A stretch of DNA of 12,589 nt from Burkholderiales bacterium (GCA_031277445.1 JAITMH010000017.1:1-12589); one strand, 5' to 3'; shown: positions 1-6,434, counted from the first letter of the stretch. The notes: generated from the sequence alone by a model not told the origin. Made by a program: numbers and translations.

Positions 1-660
1 TGGGGGCGTGACGTATTGACCAAGACGATCAAAGGATCGCAGACATCCATCATCGTCGGGCTGACGGCCGCATTGCTGGCGACATTTCTTGGAACATTGC
101 TGGGCGCATTGGCCGGTTACTACGGCAGCCGCACAGACGATGCGCTGAACTGGTTTTACAGTGTGTTTAACGCCATCCCCTATTTGCTGTTGATTCTGGC
201 GGTCGCGGCGGTGTTGCAACAGCGTGGCGTGACAACGGTCATTCTGATTTTGGGGCTGACCGGCTGGACCGGTGTCTTCCGTTTGGTTCGCGCCGAATAC
301 ATCAAACATCGAGGACGTGAATATGTGCAAGCAGCACACGCATTTGGCGTTCCGAACCGCAGAATTCTTTTCTTTCACATTTTGCCGAACGTGTCGCATG
401 TCGTGCTTGTTAAAGTATCGCTTCTGGCGGTCGGCTTCATCAAAGCAGAGGTGATCTTGTCGTTCCTCGGTTTCGGCGTGGCGGTTGACGAGGTGTCCTG
501 GGGTTCGATGTTGAACGATGCGCAACGAGAACTGATTCTTGGAAGGTGGTGGGAACTGGTCGCGGCGGGCGGCGCGATGGCCTTGCTGGTGACCGCGTTC
601 AGTCTGCTGACCGACGCGATGCGCGACGCGCTTGATCCGAAAATACGGGTGGCGTCATGA
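1..660 (+). CDS. ABC transporter permease, DppC/OppC/YejE type (5' end outside window)
   Basis: This is the inner-membrane permease subunit of a peptide-type (or nickel-type) ABC importer. The frame is open from base 1, and the first residues (GRDVL, then a segment ending in SIIVG) match the conserved start of the BPD_transp_1 domain in DppC/OppC proteins. The N-terminal membrane anchor therefore lies upstream, and the TTG at base 16 is not the real start. About 219 residues are visible, with several hydrophobic segments. The cytoplasmic EAA coupling motif is around residues 107-130 (EYVQAAHAFGVP, then HILPN), which docks on the ATPase. A typical SFLGFG segment follows, and the C-terminus RDALDPK is family-typical. 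The stop codon overlaps the next ATG (ATGA), so translation is probably coupled to the ATPase. Substrate cannot be told from this subunit. The family is secure; the exact name (yejE or dppC) is not. Confidence 0.93.
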   Translation, partial: WGRDVLTKTIKGSQTSIIVGLTAALLATFLGTLLGALAGYYGSRTDDALNWFYSVFNAIPYLLLILAVAAVLQQRGVTTVILILGLTGWTGVFRLVRAEYIKHRGREYVQAAHAFGVPNRRILFFHILPNVSHVVLVKVSLLAVGFIKAEVILSFLGFGVAVDEVSWGSMLNDAQRELILGRWWELVAAGGAMALLVTAFSLLTDAMRDALDPKIRVAS

Positions 661-2399
661 ACGTTTCCGCGAAAACGTCTTCGGTGCTGTTTTCCGTTGA
701 GCAATTGTCGGTGGCGTTTCTTCGTCGTCGGCAAGCATCGTTTGTAGCGGTGCGCGACGTGTCGTTCACGATTCAAGAAAACGAAACTGTGGCGCTGGTC
801 GGCGAATCCGGTTCCGGAAAAAGCGTGACGGCGTTGGCGATGATGGGGCTTTTGCCGAAATTCAGCGCCGAAATTTCGAGCGACAGCCGGATGATGTATC
901 GGGAGCGTGATCTTTTGCGGAGCAGCGACGAAGAACGGCGGCGCTTGCGCGGCACGGACATGGCGATGATTTTTCAGGAGCCGATGACGTCGCTCAATCC
1001 GGTGTTCACCGTCGGTTATCAAATCGCCGAAGTGCTGCGTTTGCACAAAGGGATGTCGGCAACGGCGACGCAAGCGCGTTGTGTCGAATTGCTCGATGAA
1101 GTCGGCTTGCCGGAACCGCGCCGAGCGTTGGCGCGTTACCCAAGCCAGCTTTCCGGTGGACAGCAACAGCGGGCGATGATTGCGATGGCGTCGGCCTGCA
1201 CGCCGCGCTTGCTGATCGCTGATGAACCGACGACGGCGCTTGATGTGACCGTGCAGCAGCAAATTGTCGAGCTGTTAAAAACGCTCAAGGCGCGACACAG
1301 AATGTCGATCCTGTTCATTTCGCACGATTTGGCGCTGGTCGGGGAACTGGCCGACCGCATCATCGTGATGCGGCATGGAGAGATTCGAGAAGCGGGTGAA
1401 ACGGAACACATTTTTTCGTCGCCTCGTGATCGTTATACGCAAGCGTTGCTGCAATGTCGTCCGCGCTTGAGCGATGTGCCGCCGCGCTTGCCGACCATTG
1501 ATGAGTTCATGGCGGAGGCGCAGCCTTCCCAACCCCTCTCCCCCAACCCCTCTCCCCCAAGGGGAGAGGGAGGCAAAATGCCGCCTCTGCTTGAAGTTAG
1601 CCACCTCAAGAAAAGTTTTTTCAAACGCGAAGGCTTGTGGCGACGTCACGAAATTCCGGCGGTCAAAAACGTGTCGTTTTCCTTGCAGCGCGGTGAGACG
1701 CTGGGGATTGTCGGCGAATCCGGTTGTGGCAAGACAACGCTGGGATTGACATTGTTGCGCTTGCATCGAGCGACGGGTGGGACGGTGCGTTTTGATGGGC
1801 AGGATGTTTCGGCTTTGCCGGAAAAAGCGTTTATGCCTTATCGGCGGCGCATGCAAATCGTGTTTCAGAATCCGTATGCGTCGTTGAATCCACGTTTCAC
1901 CGTCGGGCAGAGTTTGATTGAGCCGATTCTGTTGCATCGGAAGGCCGCTGACCGGCAAGCGGCGACGGCGCTGGCGTTCGATTGGTTGCGTCGCGTCGGT
2001 CTGGATCGTGACGCATTCGACAAATACCCGCATGAATTTTCCGGTGGCCAGCGACAACGAATTGCGCTGGCGCGGGCGTTGACCGTTGAGCCGGAATTGC
2101 TGATTTGCGACGAGCCGGTTTCGGCGCTCGACGTGTCGGTGCAGGCGCAGATTTTGAACTTGCTCAAAGACCTTCAGGCGGAACTCGGCGTATCGTATCT
2201 GTTCATTTCACACGATCTTGCGGTGGTGCGTTTCCTGTGCGATACGGTGATGGTGATGCGTGATGGTGAAGTTGTTGAAATCAACGAGACCGATTCGCTT
2301 TACCGGAATCCGCAAAGTGCTTATACCCGGCAACTTCTGGCGGCGGTGCCGAGGGGCAGGGATCAGAGGTCAGGGATCAGGTATCAGAAAAGCTTTTAA
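657..2399 (+). CDS. Fused double-domain ABC transporter ATPase (YejF/peptide importer type)
   Basis: This 580-residue cytoplasmic protein carries both nucleotide-binding domains of a peptide-class importer, as in YejF or GsiA. NBD1 has Walker A GESGSGKS (49-56), signature LSGGQQQR (165-172), Walker B LLIADE (185-190) and H-loop His223. NBD2 has GESGCGKT (353-360), FSGGQRQR (461-468), LLICDE (481-486) and His519. Both are intact, so two active sites are expected. Each domain is followed by the oligopeptide C-terminal extension (SPRDRYTQALL, NPQSAYTRQLL). The start overlaps the permease stop (ATGA). Two oddities: the linker (about 290-307) is encoded by a repeated CCCCTCTCCCC hairpin element, and the last 13 or so residues (RDQRSGIRYQKSF) come mostly from the TCAGNNN repeat, beyond where the family usually ends. 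Met308 could serve as an internal start for NBD2 alone. Confidence 0.95.
   Translation: MNVSAKTSSVLFSVEQLSVAFLRRRQASFVAVRDVSFTIQENETVALVGESGSGKSVTALAMMGLLPKFSAEISSDSRMMYRERDLLRSSDEERRRLRGTDMAMIFQEPMTSLNPVFTVGYQIAEVLRLHKGMSATATQARCVELLDEVGLPEPRRALARYPSQLSGGQQQRAMIAMASACTPRLLIADEPTTALDVTVQQQIVELLKTLKARHRMSILFISHDLALVGELADRIIVMRHGEIREAGETEHIFSSPRDRYTQALLQCRPRLSDVPPRLPTIDEFMAEAQPSQPLSPNPSPPRGEGGKMPPLLEVSHLKKSFFKREGLWRRHEIPAVKNVSFSLQRGETLGIVGESGCGKTTLGLTLLRLHRATGGTVRFDGQDVSALPEKAFMPYRRRMQIVFQNPYASLNPRFTVGQSLIEPILLHRKAADRQAATALAFDWLRRVGLDRDAFDKYPHEFSGGQRQRIALARALTVEPELLICDEPVSALDVSVQAQILNLLKDLQAELGVSYLFISHDLAVVRFLCDTVMVMRDGEVVEINETDSLYRNPQSAYTRQLLAAVPRGRDQRSGIRYQKSF
1531..1570 (+). repeat. R3 hairpin repeat inside the ABC ATPase linker
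   Basis: A perfect 14-bp tandem duplication (AACCCCTCTCCCCC at 1531-1544 and 1545-1558) is followed by a perfect 10-bp stem (1548-1557 with 1561-1570, 3-nt loop). It is the same family as 2543-2567 and 3344-3382. Here it sits in frame in a gene and encodes a Pro/Ser/Gly linker (PLSPNPSPPRGEGG) between the two ATPase domains. Confidence 0.85.
2357..2387 (+). repeat. R1 heptameric TCAGNNN repeat, left copy of island A
   Basis: Degenerate 7-bp units with constant TCAG (CAGGGA, TCAGAGG, TCAGGGA, TCAGGTA, TCAG). It lies inside the last codons of the ABC ATPase gene and encodes its RDQRSGIRYQ tail. Confidence 0.85.
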
Positions 2400-2400
2400 C

Positions 2401-2427
2401 CACGAAAAGCACGAAAGTCACGAAAAA
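2401..2427 (+). repeat. Three 9-bp CACGAAANN tandem units
   Basis: CACGAAAAG, CACGAAAGT and CACGAAAAA follow one another directly after the ATPase stop codon. A short CGAAAA/TTTTCG inverted repeat (2420-2433) overlaps the last unit. Confidence 0.7.
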
Positions 2428-2434
2428 ATTTTCG

Positions 2435-2469
2435 TCATTCTGCGCGGAGCGAAGCGACGTCGCAGAATC
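2435..2469 (+). repeat. GTCATTCTGCG-type inverted repeat element
   Basis: Arms ATTCTGCG (2437-2444) and CGCAGAAT (2461-2468) are perfect complements around a GAGCGAAGCGACG-like core. The element starts TCATT and ends AATCC, like the shorter element at 2518-2540. Confidence 0.7.
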
Positions 2470-2477
2470 CATGAAAA

Positions 2478-2514
2478 CCACCTCACGCGAAGGCGCGAGG
2501 ACGCGAAGAGGAAC
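2478..2514 (+). repeat. R2 repeat (CACGCGAAGGCGCG core), left copy of island A
   Basis: 37 bp that match the inverse of 2571-2607 at 32 positions. Related copies lie at 8461-8492 and, inverted, at 8748-8768. Confidence 0.8.
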
Positions 2515-2517
2515 GGC

Positions 2518-2540
2518 GTCATTGCGAAGCGAAGCAATCC
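2518..2540 (+). repeat. GTCATTGCG-type short inverted repeat element
   Basis: GTCATTGCG, AAGCGA and AGCAATCC: the ATTGC and GCAAT arms pair around a short GAAGC-rich loop. Similar in plan to 2435-2469 but shorter. Confidence 0.65.
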
Positions 2541-2542
2541 AG

Positions 2543-2567
2543 CCCCCTCTCCCGCGAGGGGAGAGGG
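2543..2567. repeat. R3 hairpin repeat at the centre of island A
   Basis: CCCTCTCCC (2545-2553) pairs perfectly with GGGAGAGGG (2559-2567) around a 5-nt loop. Same family as the element in the ATPase linker and the one downstream of the porin. Only a single left arm is present here. Confidence 0.8.
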
Positions 2568-2577
2568 TTTGTTCTTC
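2545..2577 (+). terminator. Possible intrinsic terminator for the ABC transporter operon
   Basis: On the + strand the GC-rich R3 hairpin is followed by a pyrimidine-rich, T-rich tail (TTTGTTCTTCTT). This is the nearest terminator-like structure after the ATPase stop, about 145 bp downstream. The tail is interrupted by G and C, so efficiency is uncertain. Confidence 0.3.
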
Positions 2578-2607
2578 TTCGCGGCTTCGCGCCTTCGCGT
2601 GAGATGA
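2571..2607 (-). repeat. R2 repeat, inverted right copy of island A
   Basis: Inverse of 2478-2514 (32 of 37 matches). The two copies could form a long stem around the 56-bp centre holding R3 and one GTCATT element. Confidence 0.8.
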
Positions 2608-2628
2608 TGTTTTCTTGTTTCCTGTTTC

Positions 2629-2658
2629 GGCGGATTGCACTTCGCTTATCCGCCCTAC
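2629..2658 (-). repeat. REP-like GTAG hairpin at the 3' end of queH
   Basis: On the - strand a GTAG tetranucleotide (2658-2655) is followed directly by GGCGGAT (2654-2648), a 12-nt loop and ATCCGCC (2635-2629), a perfect 7-bp stem. A GTAG head plus hairpin is the known form of REP sequences moved by RAYT/TnpA-REP transposases. Assignment to that family is inferred from shape only. The queH stop codon TAG is part of the GTAG head. Confidence 0.65.
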
Positions 2659-3254
2659 GATCTGATCCCTGATTCCTGACCTCTGATACCTGAATACACG
2701 CAGCCGCAATACTTCTGCCGATAGAAATGTTCGCGTTTGGCGAGTTCGATGGCGCGTGCCGAGCCGCCGCTTTTGCGCCAGTTGTGCGTCCAGAACAAGA
2801 GGTCGGGGTAACGGTTTGCCGCACGTTGGCCGCAACCGTTGATTTGATCGAGGTCTTTCCAGCGCGACATGCCGAGCGATGTTGCAAAGACGGTGAAGTC
2901 GTGTTCATGCGCGTAGAGCGCCGTGCGTTCAAACCGGAGGTCGAAGCATTGTGTGCAACGGGCGCCGCGCTCCGGTTCATCCTCCAATCCTTTCGTTCGG
3001 GAAAACCAGACGTCGGTATCGTAATCGGCATCAATGAAAGGAATACCACGCTGTTCGGCGTAGCGTTTGTTCTCCTCTTTGCGGATCAGGTATTCACGCT
3101 CGGGGTGAATGTTCGGGTTATAGAAAAAGACGCTGAACTCGATTTCCGCATCGGCGAGCGTCGCAATGACTTCGCCCGAACAAGTGGCGCAGCAACAGTG
3201 CAGCAGCAGTTTGTTGTGGCCGGTGGGGAGGGTGAGTTGCGGAGGGTTGGGCAT
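2655..3254 (-). CDS. queH: Epoxyqueuosine reductase QueH
   Basis: QueH reduces epoxyqueuosine to queuosine in tRNAs with GUN anticodons, the last step of queuosine synthesis; it is a cobalamin-independent iron-sulfur alternative to QueG. The 199-residue product has the family's cysteines: the N-terminal HCCCATCSG cluster (Cys20-22, Cys25), the pair Cys100/Cys103 (CTQC) and the C-terminal pair Cys183/Cys185 (YCGC). It also has the typical [13 protein letters not shown] segment (130-142). The first Met is the only reasonable start, although no clear Shine-Dalgarno is seen. Family members end near YCGCVYS. Here 11-12 extra residues ([12 protein letters not shown]) are encoded by the TCAGNNN repeat, and the stop lies in the GTAG of the next repeat. 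It follows the porin on the same strand (165 bp gap) and converges on the ABC ATPase. A role linked to its neighbours is not evident. Confidence 0.93.
   Translation of the reverse strand: MPNPPQLTLPTGHNKLLLHCCCATCSGEVIATLADAEIEFSVFFYNPNIHPEREYLIRKEENKRYAEQRGIPFIDADYDTDVWFSRTKGLEDEPERGARCTQCFDLRFERTALYAHEHDFTVFATSLGMSRWKDLDQINGCGQRAANRYPDLLFWTHNWRKSGGSARAIELAKREHFYRQKYCGCVYSGIRGQESGIRS
2662..2692 (-). repeat. R1 heptameric TCAGNNN repeat, inverted right copy of island A
   Basis: Read on the - strand: CAGGTA, TCAGAGG, TCAGGAA, TCAGGGA, TCAG, matching 2357-2387 at 28 of 31 bases. It lies within the 3' end of queH and encodes its [11 protein letters not shown] tail. Confidence 0.85.
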
Positions 3255-3272
3255 GGGTTTAAATGGTTGGAA

Positions 3273-3305
3273 GCAGGGATTGCGCTACGCTTCATTCCAG
3301 CCTAC
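3273..3305 (-). repeat. Second REP-like GTAG hairpin, upstream of queH
   Basis: On the - strand GTAG (3305-3302) is followed by GCTGGAAT and, after a GAAGCGTAGCGC-like loop, ATCCCTGC (3280-3273). The stem has two mismatches. Same strand and plan as 2629-2658, so the two flank queH as direct copies. It ends 18 bp before the queH start codon, within its leader. Confidence 0.55.
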
Positions 3306-3343
3306 ATCTTAAAGCGATTTCGGTTCAAGCGCATACACTTTTT

Positions 3344-3382
3344 CCCCTCTCCCCCAGCCCCTCTCCCGCAAGGGGAGAGGGG
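3344..3382. repeat. R3 hairpin repeat with doubled left arm, downstream of the porin
   Basis: CCCCTCTCCC (3358-3367) pairs perfectly with GGGAGAGGGG (3373-3382) around GCAAG. An extra left arm CCCCTCTCCCCC precedes it (3344-3355), as in the ATPase linker. It lies 37 bp beyond the porin stop. In the direction of porin transcription it is followed by A rather than T, so it is not a classical intrinsic terminator. Confidence 0.8.
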
Positions 3383-3419
3383 TGGAAAGTGAGCTGCACA
3401 ACTTTACCATACGCGGTCA

Positions 3420-4538
3420 TCAAAACGCATGTCTCAACCCGATGAGTGTGCCGATCTGGCTTTGTCCCGGATTGGGCGCGTGGACTGCCATCGACGAGCA
3501 GGAGACTGAATAGGCCGGGCCGTTACCACGGTTGTTGATATATCCTGCCGAAATGTAGGCGGCGGTTCGTTTCGAGAAGGCGTAGGTGGCGCGCAGGATG
3601 AACAGTGCCGCTTTGCTGTCGTAAGAGGGGTTGTCCATGTAAGACACCTGACCGTCGAAGGTGATGTTTTGCACCGGAACGCTGGCGCCGAGGTAATAAA
3701 GATTGGTGTGCAGGTCGCGGGCGTTGGTGGCGATGTTCCGGTACAACCAGCCGCCGCCGATTTTGATTTGGTTAATTTTGGCGTAGCCGTTCAGGTGATA
3801 GCGCTGGTCTTTATCGCTGGAACGGTTGAAGGCAACACCGGCTGCGCCCGGCACAACGGTGATCGGCGTAGCGCCGGAGCCGCCACGAATTTCTTCGTAA
3901 GCACCGGCGATGCCCCACTGGGCAGCGTTGTATTTGATCAGCGCCGACCAGCTATTGCAGGCGCTGTTACCCTGTTCTCCGCCGCAGTTACCGACAGGGG
4001 AAGCATCGCGGCCAAAGGAGTAAACACCGCCGACGGTCAGGCCACTGAAAGTGCCGTAATACGAAACGCTGTTATCGACCCGTGAGTTGGGAAGGTAACT
4101 GTCGAGCGACGCCAGACTGAACGCTGATGGACCGATCACGTCGGCACCGATCATCGCCTGGAAGGTGGTTGTCCATTGCCGACCGATGTCGATTTGTCCC
4201 CAGGCGCCACGCAAGCCGAGGGTGGACTGACGGCCAAACAAGCGACCGCCTTGCAGGTTTCCGCCTTGATCCGGTGCGAAACCGTTCTCCAGTACGAAGA
4301 CGGCTTCGAGTCCGTTGCCGAGACTTTCCGAACCACGGAAGCCCAGGCGTGACGGTACGCTGCCGGAGAGCGTTGGCATCCGGATAACACTGCCGCTGCC
4401 CTGAGAAGCATGGTTGAGGTATTCGAGGCCGGTGTCGATCACACCGTAAAAGGTCATGTTGTTTTGAGCCTGTGCGGTAAGCGCCGGAAGCAGGCTGACC
4501 ATCAGAACGGAAGTTATAAGGTGTAAACGGTAGCGCAT
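3420..4538 (-). CDS. Outer-membrane porin, betaproteobacterial general porin family
   Basis: This 372-residue protein should form a trimeric 16-stranded beta-barrel that lets small hydrophilic solutes cross the outer membrane. Residues 1-24 are a clear Sec signal peptide (MRYRLHLIT, a hydrophobic core, then TAQA before QNN). The mature protein begins with the typical NMTFYGVIDTGLEY strand and contains the GGRLFGRQSTLGLRG and QIDIGRQ segments of the Neisseria/Burkholderia porin family. It ends GTLIGLRHAF, with the C-terminal Phe used by the Bam machinery. Length is normal. Three cysteines occur in predicted loops (NCGGEQGNSACN and VSCSS). It starts 70 bp after the M48 stop and could be co-transcribed or use its own promoter near 4573-4595. 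The ribosome-binding site is weak and A-rich. Substrate specificity cannot be read from sequence. Confidence 0.95.
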   Translation of the reverse strand: MRYRLHLITSVLMVSLLPALTAQAQNNMTFYGVIDTGLEYLNHASQGSGSVIRMPTLSGSVPSRLGFRGSESLGNGLEAVFVLENGFAPDQGGNLQGGRLFGRQSTLGLRGAWGQIDIGRQWTTTFQAMIGADVIGPSAFSLASLDSYLPNSRVDNSVSYYGTFSGLTVGGVYSFGRDASPVGNCGGEQGNSACNSWSALIKYNAAQWGIAGAYEEIRGGSGATPITVVPGAAGVAFNRSSDKDQRYHLNGYAKINQIKIGGGWLYRNIATNARDLHTNLYYLGASVPVQNITFDGQVSYMDNPSYDSKAALFILRATYAFSKRTAAYISAGYINNRGNGPAYSVSCSSMAVHAPNPGQSQIGTLIGLRHAF

Positions 4539-4562
4539 GATGTTTTTTCGTAACCAAAGACA

Positions 4563-4595
4563 ATAGCGCGCTATGATACATCAAAAATTCAACTC
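4563..4595 (-). promoter_or_regulatory. Candidate porin promoter and overlapping 12-bp palindrome
   Basis: On the - strand a TATCAT box (4578-4573) could be a -10 element. No good -35 is seen: the best with 17-bp spacing is TGCATT. A perfect 12-bp palindrome, ATAGCGCGCTAT (4563-4574), would cover the expected transcription start and may be an operator. This is by eye only. Confidence 0.3.
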
Positions 4596-4608
4596 AATGC
4601 ACCCAGGA

Positions 4609-6399
4609 TTAAACGAATGTTAAGTCACTGCCGGGGTAGCTAACCATCGCTTCAAGCGGCGGAACATGCAGGCAGGCGGCGAGGAGGGAGAGGATTTCCT
4701 GTTGTTCCTGCGATGGTGTGCCGCAAGCGTCGTAAAGTGTTTGAAACAGGTTTTTCTTTTCGTCGAGCGTCAGGCGATTCAAGCGATCAAGTGCTTGTGC
4801 GATGGTCTGGGCGTTTGTCGTCAAGGTTTTTCCATGGTGATCAATGGAATCAAGCGAAACTTGCGCGGGTATTTTTTTTGCGTGGTTGAGGACGATGCTT
4901 TTTACCAGCGCGATTTCTGTTGCGCACGCATCCAGATGCAGGGAGCCGACTGCCCGAACGCTGCCGGGGTGCGCCATATCATGCAGGTATTGATCGACGA
5001 GGTGAGCGATAACGACTTCCAGCAATGAGATATTCTCGTCGGCGGCAATCAGGGCATGCACGGTGCGGCGCAATGTTTGCTGTTGCGCGATGGAGAGGGT
5101 GTGCAACTGCACTAGCATCAAACGCAGTCGCGTCAACCGCAGGTAGATTTTCTGAGTGTGAACATCCGGCTCAAGAATACGGGTTTGATAGGCGATATCG
5201 TTGCCCCAGTCGGCTTCGATGTTTTCGAGTTGGCGGCGGCGTGTGGTTTCGTTATCGGTCTCCAGCAGGTTGGCAAAGAGCAGTGCCAGGCCGTCGCGCA
5301 TGGTGAAAGCGGTTTCGCGTCCGCCGACAGAAGCGCCGACGCCTGCTGCGAAATACAACGGCAGCGCCCGATGCAGCGCATCAACATCAAGGTTGGCGCC
5401 CAATGCGGAACGTGGGTCATCGTCAGGGTTGAACGAGGCGTCGAGTGCCCGGATGCGTTCGAAAAGCGGCGGATGGGTGGCGAAAAGCCGAGAAGTTCTA
5501 ACCGCGTCGCTGAGAAAAAAATGGTTGTAGGAGTTGCATTGCGGAGTATGCAGCAGCGATGGATCGAAGTAGATTTTTTTGAGCGCACCGGCCAGCCCCA
5601 TTGTCTGGCGGGTGAACTGCACGGCGGAAGCGTCGGCCAGGTATTCGCGCTGACGCGAAATGGAGGCTTGCAGCAGGCGGCCACCCAGCTTGCCGATATA
5701 GCCGATGATGGCTAAAGCGCCGCCGAAGATAAAAACCAGAGGCCAGACGGCGGGACGAAACGCAGCATCTTCGCGGCGGGTAGCGAGCGGCGATGTTTTC
5801 AAAATGCCGCAGCCGTAAGCGTAAACGGCATAAACACCAAAGAGCCAGCTTGAAACTTGCGTGTTGAGGCGCATGTCGCCATTGAGCAAGTGGCTGAATT
5901 CGTGAGCGACGACGCCTTGCAATTCATCACGGCTCAAACGCTCCAGCGCGCCTCGTGTGACGGCCAGTACGGCGTCGGCGGGTGTGAAGCCTGCGACGAA
6001 CGCATTGATCGAAGTTTCGTGGGGCAACCAGTATAGCGTTGGCATCGGTGTGCGCGAGGCAATCGCCATTTCTTCGGCGATGTTGCTGAAGCGTTGAAGA
6101 TCGGGATTGTTCAACCGGGAAGCGGGCAATGGTTCACCGCCCAGATGACGAGCGACAACGGCGCCGCCGCCGCTACGCAGTTCGATGCTGCGGACGATGC
6201 AGGCGCCGACGATGATTAACGCGACAACGAATGCGGTGTTGCCCGCGTAGGAAAACCGGTTTTCGGGCGAGATCAGCGAACAGCCCAACCAGACGAACAC
6301 TGCGGTGAGAATAACGACCAGCGTGACGATGAGAATAAACAACGCCAGAAGAACCAGCGTTTGTCGATGGGCGTCACGCTGGTTTCGGAAAAAATCCAT
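4609..6399 (-). CDS. M48-family membrane metalloprotease (HtpX-like) with long C-terminal extension
   Basis: This 596-residue zinc protease is expected in the inner membrane with a cytoplasmic active site, by analogy with HtpX in membrane-protein quality control. Hydrophobic segments are near residues 14-39 and 54-72, with weaker ones at 186-204 and 217-236. The zinc motif HEFSH is at 166-170, the probable third ligand is Glu252 (SRQREYLADASAVQFTR), and the conserved FATHPPLFERI follows at 306-316. Classical HtpX is under 300 residues. Here about 265 further residues follow (from about 330), hydrophilic and helix-like with no motif I recognise. It lies 35 bp downstream of lemA and is surely in the same transcript; lemA/M48 pairs are common. 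The start Met leads straight into the hydrophobic anchor, but no strong Shine-Dalgarno is seen. Confidence 0.92.
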   Translation of the reverse strand: MDFFRNQRDAHRQTLVLLALFILIVTLVVILTAVFVWLGCSLISPENRFSYAGNTAFVVALIIVGACIVRSIELRSGGGAVVARHLGGEPLPASRLNNPDLQRFSNIAEEMAIASRTPMPTLYWLPHETSINAFVAGFTPADAVLAVTRGALERLSRDELQGVVAHEFSHLLNGDMRLNTQVSSWLFGVYAVYAYGCGILKTSPLATRREDAAFRPAVWPLVFIFGGALAIIGYIGKLGGRLLQASISRQREYLADASAVQFTRQTMGLAGALKKIYFDPSLLHTPQCNSYNHFFLSDAVRTSRLFATHPPLFERIRALDASFNPDDDPRSALGANLDVDALHRALPLYFAAGVGASVGGRETAFTMRDGLALLFANLLETDNETTRRRQLENIEADWGNDIAYQTRILEPDVHTQKIYLRLTRLRLMLVQLHTLSIAQQQTLRRTVHALIAADENISLLEVVIAHLVDQYLHDMAHPGSVRAVGSLHLDACATEIALVKSIVLNHAKKIPAQVSLDSIDHHGKTLTTNAQTIAQALDRLNRLTLDEKKNLFQTLYDACGTPSQEQQEILSLLAACLHVPPLEAMVSYPGSDLTFV

Positions 6400-6434
6400 C
6401 GCGTGGAGAGGAAAAAGCGAAAGAAAGAAAAGTC

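Larger units (their letters stand above)
2357..2692. repeat. Repeat island A: nested mirror-symmetric mosaic between convergent genes
   Basis: This composite occupies all the space between the ABC ATPase and queH and extends into both genes. The order is R1 (2357-2387), a CACGAAANN array, a GTCATT element, R2 (2478-2514), a second GTCATT element, R3 (2543-2567), inverted R2 (2571-2607), a GTAG hairpin and inverted R1 (2662-2692). The outer R1 pair matches at 28 of 31 bases and the R2 pair at 32 of 37, both by direct comparison. Reading frames inside it are translations of repeats and are not credible genes. Confidence 0.8.

Noticed and set aside
375..1262. Long antisense open frame (295 codons) opposite the permease and ABC ATPase
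   Set aside because: Arg/His-rich composition typical of the reverse strand of a GC-rich gene. It has no recognisable motif and overlaps two certain genes. The same holds for 1275-2057 on the - strand.
2260..2835. Open frames across island A (2260-2607 on +, 2377-2835 on -)
   Set aside because: Their translations are repeats (NHEKHESHEK, TRRREDAK, SPARGEG); no independent gene signal.
3344..3382. R3 element as an intrinsic terminator of the porin gene
   Set aside because: In the porin's direction the hairpin is followed by G/A-rich sequence and no T-run.
2727..3392. 221-codon + strand frame opposite queH
   Set aside because: Complement of a well-supported QueH gene, ending in an R3 repeat; no family resemblance.
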